Positions 13,085 to 26,017 of a DNA stretch of 64,000 bases are shown piece after piece. The position numbers and the translations under genes are program-made. Below the pieces are notes generated by a model. That model worked only from the letters and a program-made list of their open reading frames with translations, made no database searches and was not told the DNA's origin. The number at the start of each line of letters is the position of its first letter. Position 1 is the stretch's first letter. Source of the DNA: Ancistrus triradiatus (lineage: Eukaryota; Chordata; Actinopteri; Siluriformes; Loricariidae); the NCBI GenBank assembly GCA_025084515.1, contig JAJAGP010001499.1, positions 62,001 through 126,000 on the forward strand. The letters are read 5' to 3'.

Positions 13085-13860
13085 TTGAAAGGAGGGTCTA
13101 GTATCCTGTTAGGCCGCCTCTAGGTTGGATACAAGATGAGACACAGTTGGGCATTTGAAGCAAACAGGTTCTGTATGGAATCTTGTGGGACATTTGCCCA
13201 CAGATCTTGCAACTTGGTATGTAGATCCTCATGCATCACACCAGCATGTGGGGCAGTGTGTCGCTCCACAGCAAACTGACTGTCGTTGGATCTCAAACAG
13301 AACCCGTATTCATCGGTAAAGACGATACACTTCCAGTTCGTAGCAGTCCAGGTTTCACGTTCACGACACATTTGAAAACGAAGTTGATGGTTGCCTGTCA
13401 ATGGCACGTAATGGGCATTGTGACAACAGATTTCCTTCCTTAAGCATCTGGAAATGGTTCAGGCAGAGACAGGTGTATGTAGTGAAGGTCCCATCTGTTT
13501 CTGGATGGTGGACAATGAAACTGTGGGAGCTGCTCGTGTTTGTTGGCGGATCAAACAATCCTCTCTACTGGAACCACTGATCCCAACACCTTCTAACAGC
13601 TGGATGAGAATGGCCTAGATGGTGGGCATTCTCTCTGTCCAGTGATGCGCCCGCTCTCAAAGTCTGTCAACTGGGCAAAATGTGTTGGAGTTATAGGGGC
13701 ATGTCTACCAGTCAATTAGCTCTTACCAAGAGGTACACTACCCAAAAGTAAGGGCCTTTTTATAAGGCAGTATGTAAGTTCTGTGACAGGAGAGTTTGGT
13801 TTGGGACCAAATGCTGGAGCAACCCAAGTTTTTGGTGGTAGGACACCATACATCTGAACT
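13085..13860 (-). mobile_element. degenerate Tc1/mariner-type transposon remnant
   Basis: Minus-strand fragments match a second transposase type: PLTGNH, CRERETWTATNWKCIVFTDEY (the catalytic Asp region) and SFIVHHPETDG upstream of it. Near 13230 the reading jumps to a C-terminal piece, DLWANVPQDSIQNLFAS, so most of the DDE domain between the first Asp and the C-terminus has been lost. Inverted repeats are not clear; boundaries are approximate. Confidence 0.7.
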
Positions 13861-13964
13861 TAATGACAGCAGGAGAACGCATATATATGGAGTTTTGGTG
13901 CTGGGAAAATATCCCTGGACTTTATGGTACCAGGAGACTGAACAATCTTCAATTCAGAACAGAA

Positions 13965-14035
13965 ACAGGCTTTGAACCAGGAAGGTTCAGCAATTTTAAC
14001 CAGCGCCCTACCGCTGAGTCACTCTGGTCCGTATC
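13965..14035 (-). repeat. tRNA-like SINE head
   Basis: On the minus strand an A-box-like AGCGGTAGGGCGCTGG is followed at normal spacing by GGTTCAAAGCC. It does not fold as a full tRNA by eye, so a SINE head is more likely than a tRNA gene. Confidence 0.45.
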
Positions 14036-14262
14036 TCGCCTCTGGCAAGGTGATGTTTGTGTAATGCCCTCATATGTACAATAGTGGTAAGTTCTGTGTG
14101 ATGACTGCAAAGAATTCTTTCCTGGTACGGCAAGTCTAGGCGAGTGCTGGATGCTAGAAGATTGGAAAATATGGGCATGTTCCTGGTTTCCACATTACCA
14201 GAGACTCCTGAGCCTATAGCACTCCTCAGGAAGGGAGAAGGGTCTATGTGATGCGCCCCCAC

Positions 14263-15458
14263 ATTACAGATATTGGGAGCACAAGCCCTTAATGTCTTTA
14301 AATGCGCCGATTCAGGCTGTCCATGTCATTATGTGTTACACTAATCATTTGTTGTGTTTTAACATAGATTTATAGATATATATCTTAATTAACATTAAAG
14401 AAGCAAATGGTAGCCCCCAAATTGCCTTAACTGATTGAACAGATTTAAAGCTTACAAAAACGACACGTAAATTAGATTACTGACCAGCACTGATACATTT
14501 ATTTATTTAAAAAAAGACTAATGTAAGGATTTACCCTTCAAGCAATTGTTTTATGAAGCTATATTTAAAAACACATAAGAACCAGCTGTTGGTTGTTCTT
14601 TACTGTTTGCTAAATCTGGTGTAAATTAAAGCCTGACGTCTAACATATGGGCCTCCCTCTATAACGCTAAGCCTTCCACTGGCTTTGATCACAACACATC
14701 ACTCCTCAGCAAACAAAATGAAAGCGTGATCAGGCCAAACCTGTCATAACTACACATATTCTAACAGTATGTTCCAGAGGCCAGGAGGATCTTCATCTCT
14801 TGGAATGTTGTTCCATATGTCTTTAAGTCAGTAGAAGCTTTTCATGGCTTGGACTGAGGCACATGGCCTGGATTAGATTAGTGAGAGTAAATCTGTCAGC
14901 TCACACACACTATTCCTTCATACCAGGGTTGCTCATGATGTAGTAACTGTTGATGCACTGAGGAAAGACCTACCATATTTCTAATCTAGCCAGCGTGCGT
15001 AAAAAATCGGAAAACGTCAATAAATTGGTAACGCATCATTCATCATTACGTGCCAGTAGATCCAGCTGGACAATAGCCTTCCATAGACTTTACTGCCCTC
15101 TTCAGGCTAATGGGGTTGAATGACCAAAGTAAAATTAGCTTTTTTCTGTCTACAGACTTTCTACAGTGCATTTTTTAAAACAAAGAACACTAATAAAATG
15201 TATGCTCTATGCCAACTATGTCAGTTGTTCCAAAACAATTGTACAATTCACATCCACAAAGTAACTGAACCCAAAGTTCAAACCTAACTCACAACACAAC
15301 AACCCACACATCATAAACACACAAATTCAAAACAAACCATTCCAGTAATGCTTTAACTGAACCAAATGATGTCCCATTTACACACTATATGGACCATTGT
15401 GCTGAGAAGGAGTTGAAAACATTTTGAAATTTGGATGGCTGTTTGCTCAAATCATTGT
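14263..15458. other. intergenic, no gene seen
   Basis: AT-rich DNA between a tRNA-like SINE head and a hAT element. No coding signal found. Confidence 0.6.
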
Positions 15459-15466
15459 ATTATATC

Positions 15467-16179
15467 TAGGGATGCACCGATTATAAATGAAAAGGGTAAT
15501 ATATACACAGAACAATGATGTTTTTGATGACATGAGGCGCTCTTTGTAAATGCAGCAAACATGTCGGCTGTGTGGAAGCAGGGCTCTGCAGTGCGAGAGT
15601 TTTGTTCGCATTTGCACCTTCTTTTTAAAGGAATGCAAATGGAATATTTATTTAAGAGCACAAATCTCTTTGTAAACCTTCTTAACTAACAATGGAACCC
15701 TAAGACAGTCTGCTGTGTTACTGATTGCGTCACTGACTCTTTATGCCGTCTACACAAAGGCCAGCAAGGTTTCACAGGTCTGTATTCTAGTCTTTGGCTT
15801 TTAACGAAATTTTAATCTTTTCTTAAGGCTTCTTTTTGGAGAAACATGCAAGAGGAACAGATAGAATGTACACAGAAGCTAATATTAGAACTAACATGGG
15901 GGAAATGTAAGCCCTTATTTTATACATATGTATGTACAAACTATTCAGAAATAAACATTTAAATGATTTCATAATGTATAATGTTTCATGTTTTATTTTT
16001 TCAGTAAGAAAAAAGTGTCGCACTTGAGAAGCAAGACAAAATACATTTAGGCTATTTAATTTATGCAATGGTGAAATTATAAATTAAATTATAATTAAAT
16101 TAAATCAAATTAATGAAAAACTGCGAAAAACCTTATTAGGCTTTCAGCCAAACACAAATTTCATTTCGGTGCTTCCCTA
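15467..16179. mobile_element. hAT-type non-autonomous element
   Basis: Left end TAGGGATGCACCGA and right end (reverse complement) TAGGGAAGCACCGA form hAT-style terminal repeats. The 8 bp before the left end are ATTATATC. The right flank reads ATTATATA once the adjacent pogo-type insertion and one TA are removed, so 7 of 8 positions agree as a target duplication. 713 bp, no transposase. Confidence 0.75.
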
Positions 16180-16183
16180 ATTA

Positions 16184-16757
16184 CCGTATTTTTCAGACCA
16201 TAAGGCGCACTTAAAATCCTTTAATTTTCTCAAAAATCGACAGTGCGCCTTAAAATGCGGTGCGTCTAATGTATGAATTAATTCTGCTTATGCTTTCTGA
16301 CCTAGAACCGACTGTAGATGGTACACGGCGCTCATAAATCTGTCAAAATGTTTTAGCACGGCCTTGGTAAGTTACGAAGCTTACGGCAACCGTAGTGCGC
16401 AGCATCACAGAGTAATACGGTAATGTGCTTCAGCATTAGGGTACGTGCATTCATCATTCATTTTCGAAGCGGATTTCAAACACAACACTATCGGTCACGC
16501 AGTACACAACATGGTCATAGAGCAGCTGTGAGAGAATTCAACATTAAACGAATCAATGATACGGAAGTGGAGGAAGCAAGAAGACGCCCTGCGCCAGGTA
16601 AAGACCAAACTGAGCTTCCGAGGGAACTTAAGAGTTTTGTTTCATTTCATGAGCCTTATAACCCGGTGCGCTTTATGTATGAACATAGACCCGTTAGCAG
16701 CCGATCGTTGATATTGCGTCTTATAATACGGTGCGCTTTATAGCCCGGAAAATACGG
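16184..16757 (+). mobile_element. pogo-type MITE, copy 1
   Basis: 574 bp with inverted ends CCGTATTTTTCAG / CGGAAAATACGG flanked by TA, containing the common AAGGCGCAC motif near the termini. The interior encodes a remnant of a pogo/CENP-B-like DNA-binding N-terminus (HGHRAAVREFNIK, followed by a damaged basic stretch), showing derivation from a pogo-class transposon. The second copy lies at 32787-33327 in reverse. No catalytic domain. Confidence 0.8.
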
Positions 16758-17069
16758 TATATAATATCTACTGCATGGTTCACATAGCTAGTAAAAGTAC
16801 AGCCAGTTTTCAGATTGTATTATAAATGTTCTTCCTCTTCCAGAACTTTATCAAATGTTATCAAAAGCTTTGGACAATTGTTCACACATCTAGCAAACCC
16901 ATCATAACATTTTACATTAAAACACAGCATTTACTTCATTGCAAAAATGTGGTAGTGACAATTCCTGACGTTACACACTGTTTTTCAGACTTTGGGACAC
17001 ATTTGCTTTAAAACAACGGCATTTAACTCCTCAGCAAGTGACTGTGAGGGGCAGGGACAAAATATGACA

Positions 17070-17375
17070 CATACTTCATGAGAACTGATGATTATATTAC
17101 TGGACAAACTGTCATGCCGCCTTTAAGATATTGGCTCTGTGACATGTATGACAGCTATTTCTACGGTTGTATCATAAAAGATGTATTACATTTGTCAAAA
17201 TATATAGAACACAGAGCATATTATGACATCAATTGCTATGATAAATATAATGAAGGATGTCATAAAACATCTAAATAATATAGTGCAGATGGCATGTTGA
17301 ACGGCGGTCATGGCAACAAACACTATGAACTATGACGGGTGTCATGCCAGTCATCGGTAATGTCATAACAAGGCA
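17070..17375. repeat. TGTCAT-rich inverted-motif repeat
   Basis: Cluster of short TGTCATAAC/GTTATGACA-like inverted motifs (for example ATGACATC near 17222 facing GATGTCAT near 17257, and TGTCATGCC near 17341). The style matches a known class of fish MITEs, but I could not define ends. Confidence 0.4.
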
Positions 17376-18089
17376 TGATTATGGTTCAGTGTAATCAGGG
17401 TTGTGTCAGTCTAATGTAATGTACCTCAGGGTTCAAATACAGGTACATGCAACTTCCTACAGTTTCCAGTCTATAGGCAGCCTTTTGATAAGGGGAGGGT
17501 GAGGAGTTGATGATCAATAGAAAGAAGCGTTTAGCAATTTGTTTCTGTGACCACATCCATAATTTAATAAATGGCTTGATCATACATATCTGTCTGCTAA
17601 CTTCTGTTTCTCTCTAGAACACAGAGTGAATAAATAGAGCTCTGGAATGAAAGGAATTGGTTCAATTACTTTTAATGAACATCTGTGCTGTGACTCAGAA
17701 CACAGGCTGGTTAAACTCAATGTTACTTTAACTTGGACTAGACCTGATGTTCAGCTTTCAATAAATCCTGCCCTCCTGGATATAGTTATGTTCAGCACCT
17801 TTGCCCAGTAAGGAGCAAAAAATAAAAGGAGTAGCCACATTTTTTAAACAAAGAAGCACTTATTAGTCTGAAATTATTTTTCTTAATGTGACTGATCATG
17901 TAGGAAAAATCATACTTTAATGTATTGCTCTTTACTGCCCTGTAGGCCCTTATTTAGGGTTTCTTCAGGAATTAGCTCATTTTCTTTTTGACTGTTAAGA
18001 CTTTAATTGTAAGTGGAAAGTATTCACATTGAAAATGAGCAAAATCCACTTAGAACTGCATTTGAGTTAGTTGTAGAATCCATAATGGT

Positions 18090-19440
18090 ACCGACCCACT
18101 GCTGTAACCATACCTTAGATCTAATATTAACATTTGGTCTCCGATCTCCGATCACTATCTCTTATATCTCGTATATGAGCTAGCTGTACCTAATAATACA
18201 CGCCTACTGCCTCGCTATCACACCAAGTGCACTTTTACGTCTGCTGCTTTGGCTGTGTTTAGTAATAACCGACCAGACTTAACAATGAAATCATCAACAG
18301 ACCCTGATCAGCTACAATTGGAATGTTTTTTCCTCCAACTAGAGTCCATTGCCTTAGAGGAAAAAGGCACTTGAACCATGGCATAATGACCACACTCATA
18401 ACTTAAAACAAACTGCTCCGATTTTAGAACCTAAGTGGTGACATAGCATATTGGAGGCATCTCAGATTGCTTGGAGGAACAAGCATGGCAAATTATCATA
18501 AATAATTCGTGTCAAATTTAGAAAAAGCTAAATCTGCATATACTTCATCACTAAAACGAGAAGTAAGAACAGTCCTAGATTTCTTTTTAACACAGTCTCC
18601 ACTATGCAGTTCCACCTGAGGAGTCTGCATGTCCTCCCCGTGTCCCGTGTCTCATTTCCAGGTACTCCTACAGTCCAAAGACATGTGTTAGGTTAATTGG
18701 TGTCTCTAAAATTCCCCTACTGTGTGAGTGTGTGTATGAGAGTGTGAGTGAGTGTGCCCTACGATGGGCTGGAACCCTGTCTAGGGTTGTTCGTGCATGG
18801 CGCCCTGTGCTGCCGGCTGGGCACTGGCTTTTCCGTGACCCTGATCACTATTAAGCGGTTAAGAAAATGAATGAATGAATGAATGAATTCCGCCTGAGTG
18901 CAATAATGGTTTTAAATTAATTTTAATAATTTTTTGTTGTTGATGACAGAAAATATTCAGCATGAAACTCAAAAGCCATTCACAACACTAGGTTATTCAG
19001 CAACCTGTTAGGTGCAGCACTAGTGTGCACATCTGTGTGCACATCTGTTTAATAGGCTGTGAATCAAGGCTAGAAATATTTTACCCCCATTAAAAATCCC
19101 TGATCAACTCGTCTATGGCATCGTTGTATTTACATGATCCGATTCCCAGAACTAATATCTAATATTATAGAGCCACTGCTTATCATATTATTTTCTTCCC
19201 TTAACCATGGCGATGTGATCAAATCTTTTAAATGTGTGATTATTAAACTTATGATTTAAAAACAGAAACTAATTATAGACCGATATCAAAGCTTCCTTTC
19301 AAGTCCAAGATTTTAGAAAAGGCAGTTTACCAGCAGCTGTGCAGTTACCTCCACCATAACTTTATTAATGATACGTTTCAGCCAGGATTGAGGCCCCTTC
19401 ATAGTACTGAAACAACATTAATTATGGTACTTAGGTAATT
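18090..19440 (+). mobile_element. degenerate L2/CR1-type LINE, interrupted by a SINE
   Basis: Two LINE segments, 18090-18606 and 18896-19440. The first translates in broken frames to endonuclease-end and linker-like sequence (ISDHYL-type, ALAVFSNNRPDL, ESIALEEK). The second contains a reverse transcriptase stretch: KTETNYRPISKLPFKSKILE, VYQQLCSYLHHNFINDTFQ, and LRPLHSTETTL. Motif order and wording fit the L2/CR1/Rex-like non-LTR group. Many stops; long dead. Confidence 0.75.
18607..18895 (+). mobile_element. DANA/V-type SINE nested in LINE
   Basis: Contains the conserved fish SINE body (GTCTGCATGTCCTCCCCGTG, CAGTCCAAAGACATG, AGGTTAATTGG) and ends with a GAATGAATGAATGAAT tail. It interrupts the LINE reading at 18606/18896, so it is the younger insertion. 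Confidence 0.75.
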
Positions 19441-19887
19441 AGGGAACTTACTTATTTTATTAAAAAGGCCTAATAACACTGGCAGCAGAGGTATATAGCG
19501 CAAGTCCAGTTATCGTGCTTGTGGAAAACACATTTCCCAGAATGCCTTATGAGCTAATCAACTCCCAACTTCTTACAGAGTGGACAGTGCCACTGTTCAC
19601 TGCTGCACCTTTTGTAGAAGGGTAAACCTAGGGCATTGTGTATCTGTGTGTAAGAGATTACCTAGGAACAGAAAGAAAAAAAAAGCAATGAATGATAAAG
19701 AAAACTATGAGAATAAACCTAAAAGTCCATAAATAGAATCTGGAAAGAGCACAGTAAGAGGGAAAGAGATAAAATAAGGTTAAAATGCTTAAGAAGTAAA
19801 ACTGGAAGAAATAGTAAAGGGCGAGGATGATGCTTAAAGCCCAGAGAAAGCCCAGGCCCAAAGAAAAAGTGTTTAACTGAAGAAAGT

Positions 19888-19977
19888 TAAATCATTTGAG
19901 TTCATGGATGCCATTTTAGGCATCTCACTGTTGCTAGACATCATTTTGAGTTCCTCATTGTTTGCAGATGCCATTTT
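19888..19977 (-). repeat. three tandem 30-bp units inside a short ORF
   Basis: The minus-strand ORF at 20151-19873 contains KMASANNEEL, KMMSSNSEMP and KMASMNSNDL in a row. The ORF (92 residues) is otherwise unrecognised and likely non-genic. Confidence 0.5.
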
Positions 19978-20539
19978 AGCACTCGGCTGTATCTTTTCCT
20001 GCCTTGTTTTCCGACTGCATCCCCTAGGCGTGCTTGCTCTGGTTGTCTTTACAGCCTCCCTGTGGCACGCTGAGACAGTGCATGCCTTATTAGCACAAAG
20101 GCCGAGGACCAAACCCCATTCAGAGTACACAGTGAATACAAACCCAGACACACACTCTCTCCTTTCTTCATTAAATTAAGGTATATGAAGAAAATGGAAA
20201 AAGTCAGCATTACGAGTCATGCCTATATTAATATGCCATACATGCACTCACTGGCTACTTCATTAGGTTCAGTTGCACAGTAACACAAACATCTAGTTAG
20301 CCAATCACATGGGAGCAACTTAATTCATTTAGGCATTTAGACATGGTCAAAATGTCCTGCTGAAGTTCAGAACTGAGCATCACAACGGGGGAGGAAAGGA
20401 AATTTAAATGTTGGTGCTTTATTGAGTATTTCAGAACCTTTCTTACAGTATATTCTCTATTTTACCTCTATTTTGTCTTTTATTTTATTAATGGCATTCT
20501 ATATCTCCCCAGGTTTGCTTATTTGGAGCTTATTTGGTG

Positions 20540-20610
20540 CCTAGATATTTGTAAAGGTGCTTTGAGACAATGCTCTATTAGTAAAATGCAGTTCTTTAAT
20601 ACAGTTCTGC
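20540..20610 (+). repeat. LINE 3'-tail-like fragment
   Basis: Short stretch with GGTGCTTTGAGACAATG and adjacent sequence, a signature seen at the 3' ends of fish L2-type elements. A related tail lies at 61725-61785. Confidence 0.4.
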
Positions 20611-21675
20611 CAGTCAGTGCTCCTTCATGAGCCCATACCTGCAGACACGTGAACTAACTGTTAACTATAACTGAGAGAAAAGAAAATGCCCATAACAGGG
20701 TAAACAGTAAAAATAATCAATGGAAAATGAAAAGCCACAATTGCTGAAACACGTTCATGACCACAGAAATAAGACTAAGGAGACAATGTGCAAAGACTCA
20801 ACTATTCTGAACTGAAGGACGAAACACCACAAGACTAATTTGTAAGTTAACCATGTGGGAATGTTGATTATAAATCAGCAGAATGATGTTTTCATCAGAC
20901 GTTCTTAGCATCATTTTCTTGTGGTCAAAGTAGGGGGATAATACTGAAATTCTCTGTATTCGGAGAACTCAAGTGCTGGGTAAGCAATCTTCTCTCTGCC
21001 CAACCACACTGCCACAGGAATTGACTCTAAGTGAATAATAACTCAGTCATCAGTATTTAATGTTCCAGAAGGGTTTAACTCTACCTCTAATCAAATCAAA
21101 TCACATTATTGTCACTTTATGCTTACACAGTGTGAAGGTAAATGAAAGTCCTGTGTGCTTATCACAAAATGAATTTAATCATCTAACCCAGTGTTTCTCA
21201 ATCCTGGACCTAGAGAACTCTGCATATTTGAGCGCTTTCTTCCTCTGAGACAGAGTTTAAACCACTTCAGCATTGTTGAATCAGGTGTGTTGGAAGGAAA
21301 ACACTTAAACGTGCAGTACAGAGGTCAGAATCAAGCTTGAGAAACTGATAGAGCCCATCAATGTTTAATGTTATTGCAGGATTCATTTCCTCCTCAAATA
21401 TTGAACTGGTAAATGAGCTGAGGTTAATTAAATTGACTGGCATGGATACTGGCATGGGAAAACCCGTGCCCCTGCAAAAGGACATATTTTGTAGTAGCAT
21501 ACTGCACCTTTACGTTGTGAATGTGAATTTTGGCTACAACATATCTTCTTTTACATTGGTAAATTGGTACATTCCCATATAGGATCCCACATTCTGTCAC
21601 AAGCTTTCTTGATTTTAATTACCCTTCTTATGACAGTAACAAAAGCACTAAACATGGATGGCTTAACCACACCTA

Positions 21676-22500
21676 CAACCCCAAATCAGAAAAAGTTGGG
21701 ACAGTATGGAAAATGCAAATAAAAACAAACAAACAAACAAAAAAGCAGTGTTCCTTACACTGACTTCTATTTCACTGCAGACAGTATGAACCAAGATATT
21801 GTGTATAGATACATGCTTTGTCTGGTCAACTTCATTTCATTTGTTAATAAAAACTTCATTTAAATTGTTAATAAACATCTATTCTTGAATTTCTTGCATG
21901 AACCACATACCAAAAAAAAAGTTGGGACAGGGGAAATTTAGGGTTGGTAATGAGGTAAAAAAATATATATAAAACTAATGATTTGATGTGGTTTCAAACA
22001 GGTGATGTAAACAGGTGATTATAATTATGATTTGGTTAAAACGAGTCCACGAGAGTCTTTTTGGTGCAAAGGTGGGCGTAAGAAAATAATTGAAATGTTT
22101 AAAAACAACGTCTTTCAAAGAAAGACTGGAAGGGATTTTTCTATTTCTTCATCTACAGTGCACAATGATTAAATGATTTAAGGAATCTGGAGGAATTTCA
22201 GTGGATAAAGGGTAAGGACACAAGCCTAAACTGATCTCTGATCTCTCAGACGGCACTGCATCAAGAACCATCATTCATCAATAGCTGATAGAACCACATG
22301 GACATGGGATTACTTTGGCAAACCTTTATCAAGCTCTACAATACAGAGTTACATTCACAAATGCCACTTAAAACATTACAGTGCAAAAAAGACACCTTAT
22401 GTTAAGCATGTCCAGAAGCAGCATCGAATTCTCTGAGCTTGGAAGTGGGAATCTGTATTGTGGTCAGACAAATCATTATTCTAGATCAGATGGTCCGACT
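21676..22500 (+). mobile_element. DNA transposon with TTGGGAC-type terminus, 3' part lost
   Basis: Starts CAACCCCAAATCAGAAAAAG and AGTTGGGACAGTATGG, then a second AAGTTGGGACAGG at 21920. Internal sequence near 22230-22480 retains transposase-derived wording (CTCAGACGGCACTGCATCAA, GTCCAGAAGCAGCATCG, TGTGGTCAGACAAATC) but no open frame. No opposite terminus found, so the right boundary is approximate. Related to the 8757-9287 fragment. Confidence 0.65.
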
Positions 22501-23489
22501 GCACAGGTGAACTGGTCTAACCCTTGCTATAATAAAATAAGTAGCAAACAATTTGGTGAAAATAATTTCCTCTTTACCCCTTGAAGCCATCCCTTCTATT
22601 TTCCTCCATTTCATTATATCATCAGTATGTTCTTCCAAAGAATCCCTATGGGTTCTGGAAAGGAAGTAAGATTCATCAAAACATGCCCAGAGACGAAATG
22701 TTTCTCTAAACAGGACATTCCCCACCCATGTCTCATCTTCTACTGATCCTTCTTGTTCTGCAAGAATGCATACAGTTCACACATGACCTCTCATAGGAGT
22801 AACAACACTGTAAAAAAAAGAATATGATTTAGTTTTGGCCTTCTTCCTTTCCGCTATGATTTTTCCGCTATCTGTATCGACATCATCTGGCTCATTAACC
22901 TACGATGAAGTGCTTCGATACCGAACATTGTGTAAGGACACTAACTCCTGTCTCCTGTTCTCCACAAACAGTGACGGTACAAATGTGTCAAATTGCAACT
23001 CGCGCAAATCAGTCAAGTTTGCAATGAAAATTAAGAATGAAGAGTCTGACTCAATGTTTGGAAAAGTTCAGGAACAACTGATGCGGCCAAAAACATTCAG
23101 TTCAGCTGTGGTCCAATACTGGTATTTGCATGCAATCCAAATAGCTGTGAATCCTCACATATGCCACATGGGCACTTCAAGAACTACTTTTTAAGGCTCG
23201 CCTGACATCCTAGCACGGAAAAATGGAAAGCTCCTCTCTTGTAATTCCCAAAACCATGGTAAAGATTTAAGCGGATTGTTTTTTAAAGTTAGACAGAAGC
23301 AAACTGTGGCCTGATCACTTAAAATTCCTTCCTAGGACCTGAAAAATTCTGAGGCCCACTAGTGAAAATGCTTTTATTTTACATTTTCCTCAACTTTGTT
23401 GTCTTTTAATATCTATTTAATGTCTTATTTTAATCACAAATCATATTATCAGCATAACAATGTGAGTGTAAAATTGAAAAACAATTGTT

Positions 23490-23905
23490 CATACATTTCT
23501 GAATTGATCAGTATTTGGTATGTTCTCCTTTTGCTGTAATGAGTGCACTTGAGATGCATGGACTCCACAAGTTTGTGTAAAATCTGATGACCCATGTTAT
23601 CCAGCATGATTTCCCAAATGATACTGAATGGTTGGCTTTCTATGTCTTCAAGTGCCCCCATAAATGTTTGACAGGCTTTATGTCAGGTGACTGTGAAGGA
23701 CAGTCCATGGCACTCAGCACTCCTTCTTTGGTATTCAAGTAGATTTCTAATAATTCTTAATACCTCGACTGTTAATGCGAACGGACATTGATCGACTGGA
23801 TATTAAATGGTGCACATCTGTACAAGACAAACCAAACCAACAGTGAAGCATGGTGGAGGAAGCATTATGGTTGAGGGCTGTCTCGCTGTGTCAAAGCCAA
23901 CAGGG
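23490..23905. mobile_element. scrambled Tc1-like remnant
   Basis: Minus-type wording (TGTTTGACAGGCTTTATGTCAG near 23670) resembles a Tc1 3' gene end, while 23838-23875 reads plus as KPTVKHGGGSIMV, a Tc1 catalytic-domain motif. The pieces face opposite ways, so this is rearranged debris. Confidence 0.55.
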
Positions 23906-24050
23906 AATAGGGACTATTATGTTATTATGTGGCAAAAACGTTCACACAAAAATTCACAGAATGGTCTATAATTCCATTAAACAACTGCAGGTTGTAACAG
24001 TTATTCAATCCAAAAATCATATATCTCTCTTAATTATGAGCTATGAATGA

Positions 24051-26017
24051 TTACTGAATGGATACAGTAAAGACATGCATAAAACTGTATTGTATTATAT
24101 ATTGGGCAGAATGTGGTCATCTATTCTCATGACCAGAACACTATATATGAGTAATTAATGCTGAAATCCAGGTAATTCCAAAGCAATCACAGCCGTTTAC
24201 TTGTAACTATCCTGGATAAAGAGCTTTATTGTTAATCAAATGGGTTTGACTTGTGTGTCAGTCTAGTGAGCGCAGAGAGAAAGCCAGTGCATCCATCGTG
24301 TAATGAAAATGGTCCTGGGGTGTGTAATAAGATAGTTGTCTGTTCAGGATTCAGAGCCTGAGAGAAGACTTTCTATGAGATTGTTTAGAAGCATGGCAGA
24401 CTGCATCATCATTTTTTAGCATAATCTAGCACTGTAACTGTAAATCTATAAGCAATTACATCTCAGAAATTAAGCCAATAAAATCTATCCTGTGAAAATG
24501 TCTTCAAATCTAAATTAATAAATAAAGTACATGCTGTACACTGTAATGTAAACTATAACAATGACACGTTAACAAAGTCTTTAGATGTAATAGATTATGC
24601 TACAATGTCTTACAAATATTAGGATGATGTGTGCTGGAGAGCCACATCATTCTGCATGGCTCTTCTCTGACCCTTTTTGGCTTCCACAGCAGGCTGTTCA
24701 ATTACAGCCTGCAGTGCCTAGCACATATACGTTCTCTTTCCTGTGCCCTTCTTTGTCTGGATTTCTCACATTTCTGTTGTTTTCCAAGCTCCACTATTCA
24801 GGTAAGCACAGATTGTCTTGTATGTTAGTAGTTGTGTTGTCTGGTCTGGTTAAGTGTCTGTTTGTTGTAGCATGGTCCTGTCTTGTTAACGCTCTGTTTG
24901 TATTAACACATCTGTACCATTAGAGTTTTGCATTGTGTCTGTGTTGGGTTCCAAGCTTGCACCTGCTGTATCTAGGCTGATACTGTCTCTTATAGTTTAT
25001 AGTTTACACTGTACAAATATTTGTTATTACTTATTTTTTTGTAATAGTCACACACTATAATCACACTGAGACACAAGGACAAGTTTATTCCCTCTAATTA
25101 GCAGTCCAATCTTCCAAAAACATGAACTTTACAGGTTCAGAGCTTAACTGTCAAATACCTCTAGTTAACAATAATGTGCATTTTGTTTAAACAGCTCTTA
25201 TACTTTCAATATAATGACTTTCAAACGGACACCTGTCCACCTGTCCGTTCTTGAGTCTGTCTACTCTAGTATTTCTACTCTAGTCTACTCTCACCTGTCT
25301 ACACTTGACTCTTTTCCATTCTCACTACAAAGACAGGTGTTGAAATTTCTCTGCTTATGGGTGCGGTAGAGGCTGAATGCTGAAAAATGTTCAAAAGATT
25401 ATTACACAAGACCCATGACATACATCCTGCTGAAGCTTCAAAGACAATGCAACTTAACCTAGTATTTTTTCCTCAAATGAGTCAAAGCCAATTCTCACGC
25501 TATAGCCGAGTCTCCTCTATTACCACTCTGAAAAGCTAAGCCAACTCATGCATAAAGCCAGGTAACACCTGATTCTTCAACTCCTGCTCATGACACATCA
25601 TGGGACAGACTGACACACTTGGAGGAGAGCACTGGTCTGGTCTGTAAACATGAGCTCATAGATGGTCAGTCATTAATGTCAGGGATTACTAATCAGAACT
25701 GTTTGGCATGACGTGATATGACAGAACTAACCCCCAACCCTGAGTGCTGAGACTCGGGAGCTTTGGGTGAGGTGGGAACACACCTGAGCCAGGCACGTCT
25801 GGAAAATGTATGTAGACATTGAGAGGCAACACTAAAAGACCCATTCTACTGCCACTGTTTGTCTATACGCCTGTATGTTCTTCTGGTACCAGCTCCACTC
25901 AAGCTGCTTCTTCTGTCATTGGTTCCAGTCGTCAGACTGTTGCTCAGACCACATCGGGGTTAGGGCGCCACAACCATGCCACTAAAACTGAAAATGTGAG
26001 AACCTACAGTGACTGTT
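24051..26017. other. intergenic, no gene seen
   Basis: Includes ORFs at 24597-24923 and 25819-26046 with low-complexity, unrecognised products. No splice-supported exon. Confidence 0.55.

Noticed and set aside
13965..14035. tRNA gene
   Set aside because: A and B boxes are present but no full cloverleaf or anticodon arm is evident. A SINE head is more likely.
22835..23194. 119-codon plus ORF
   Set aside because: No recognised domain, no splice context, adjacent to transposon debris. Not supported as a gene.
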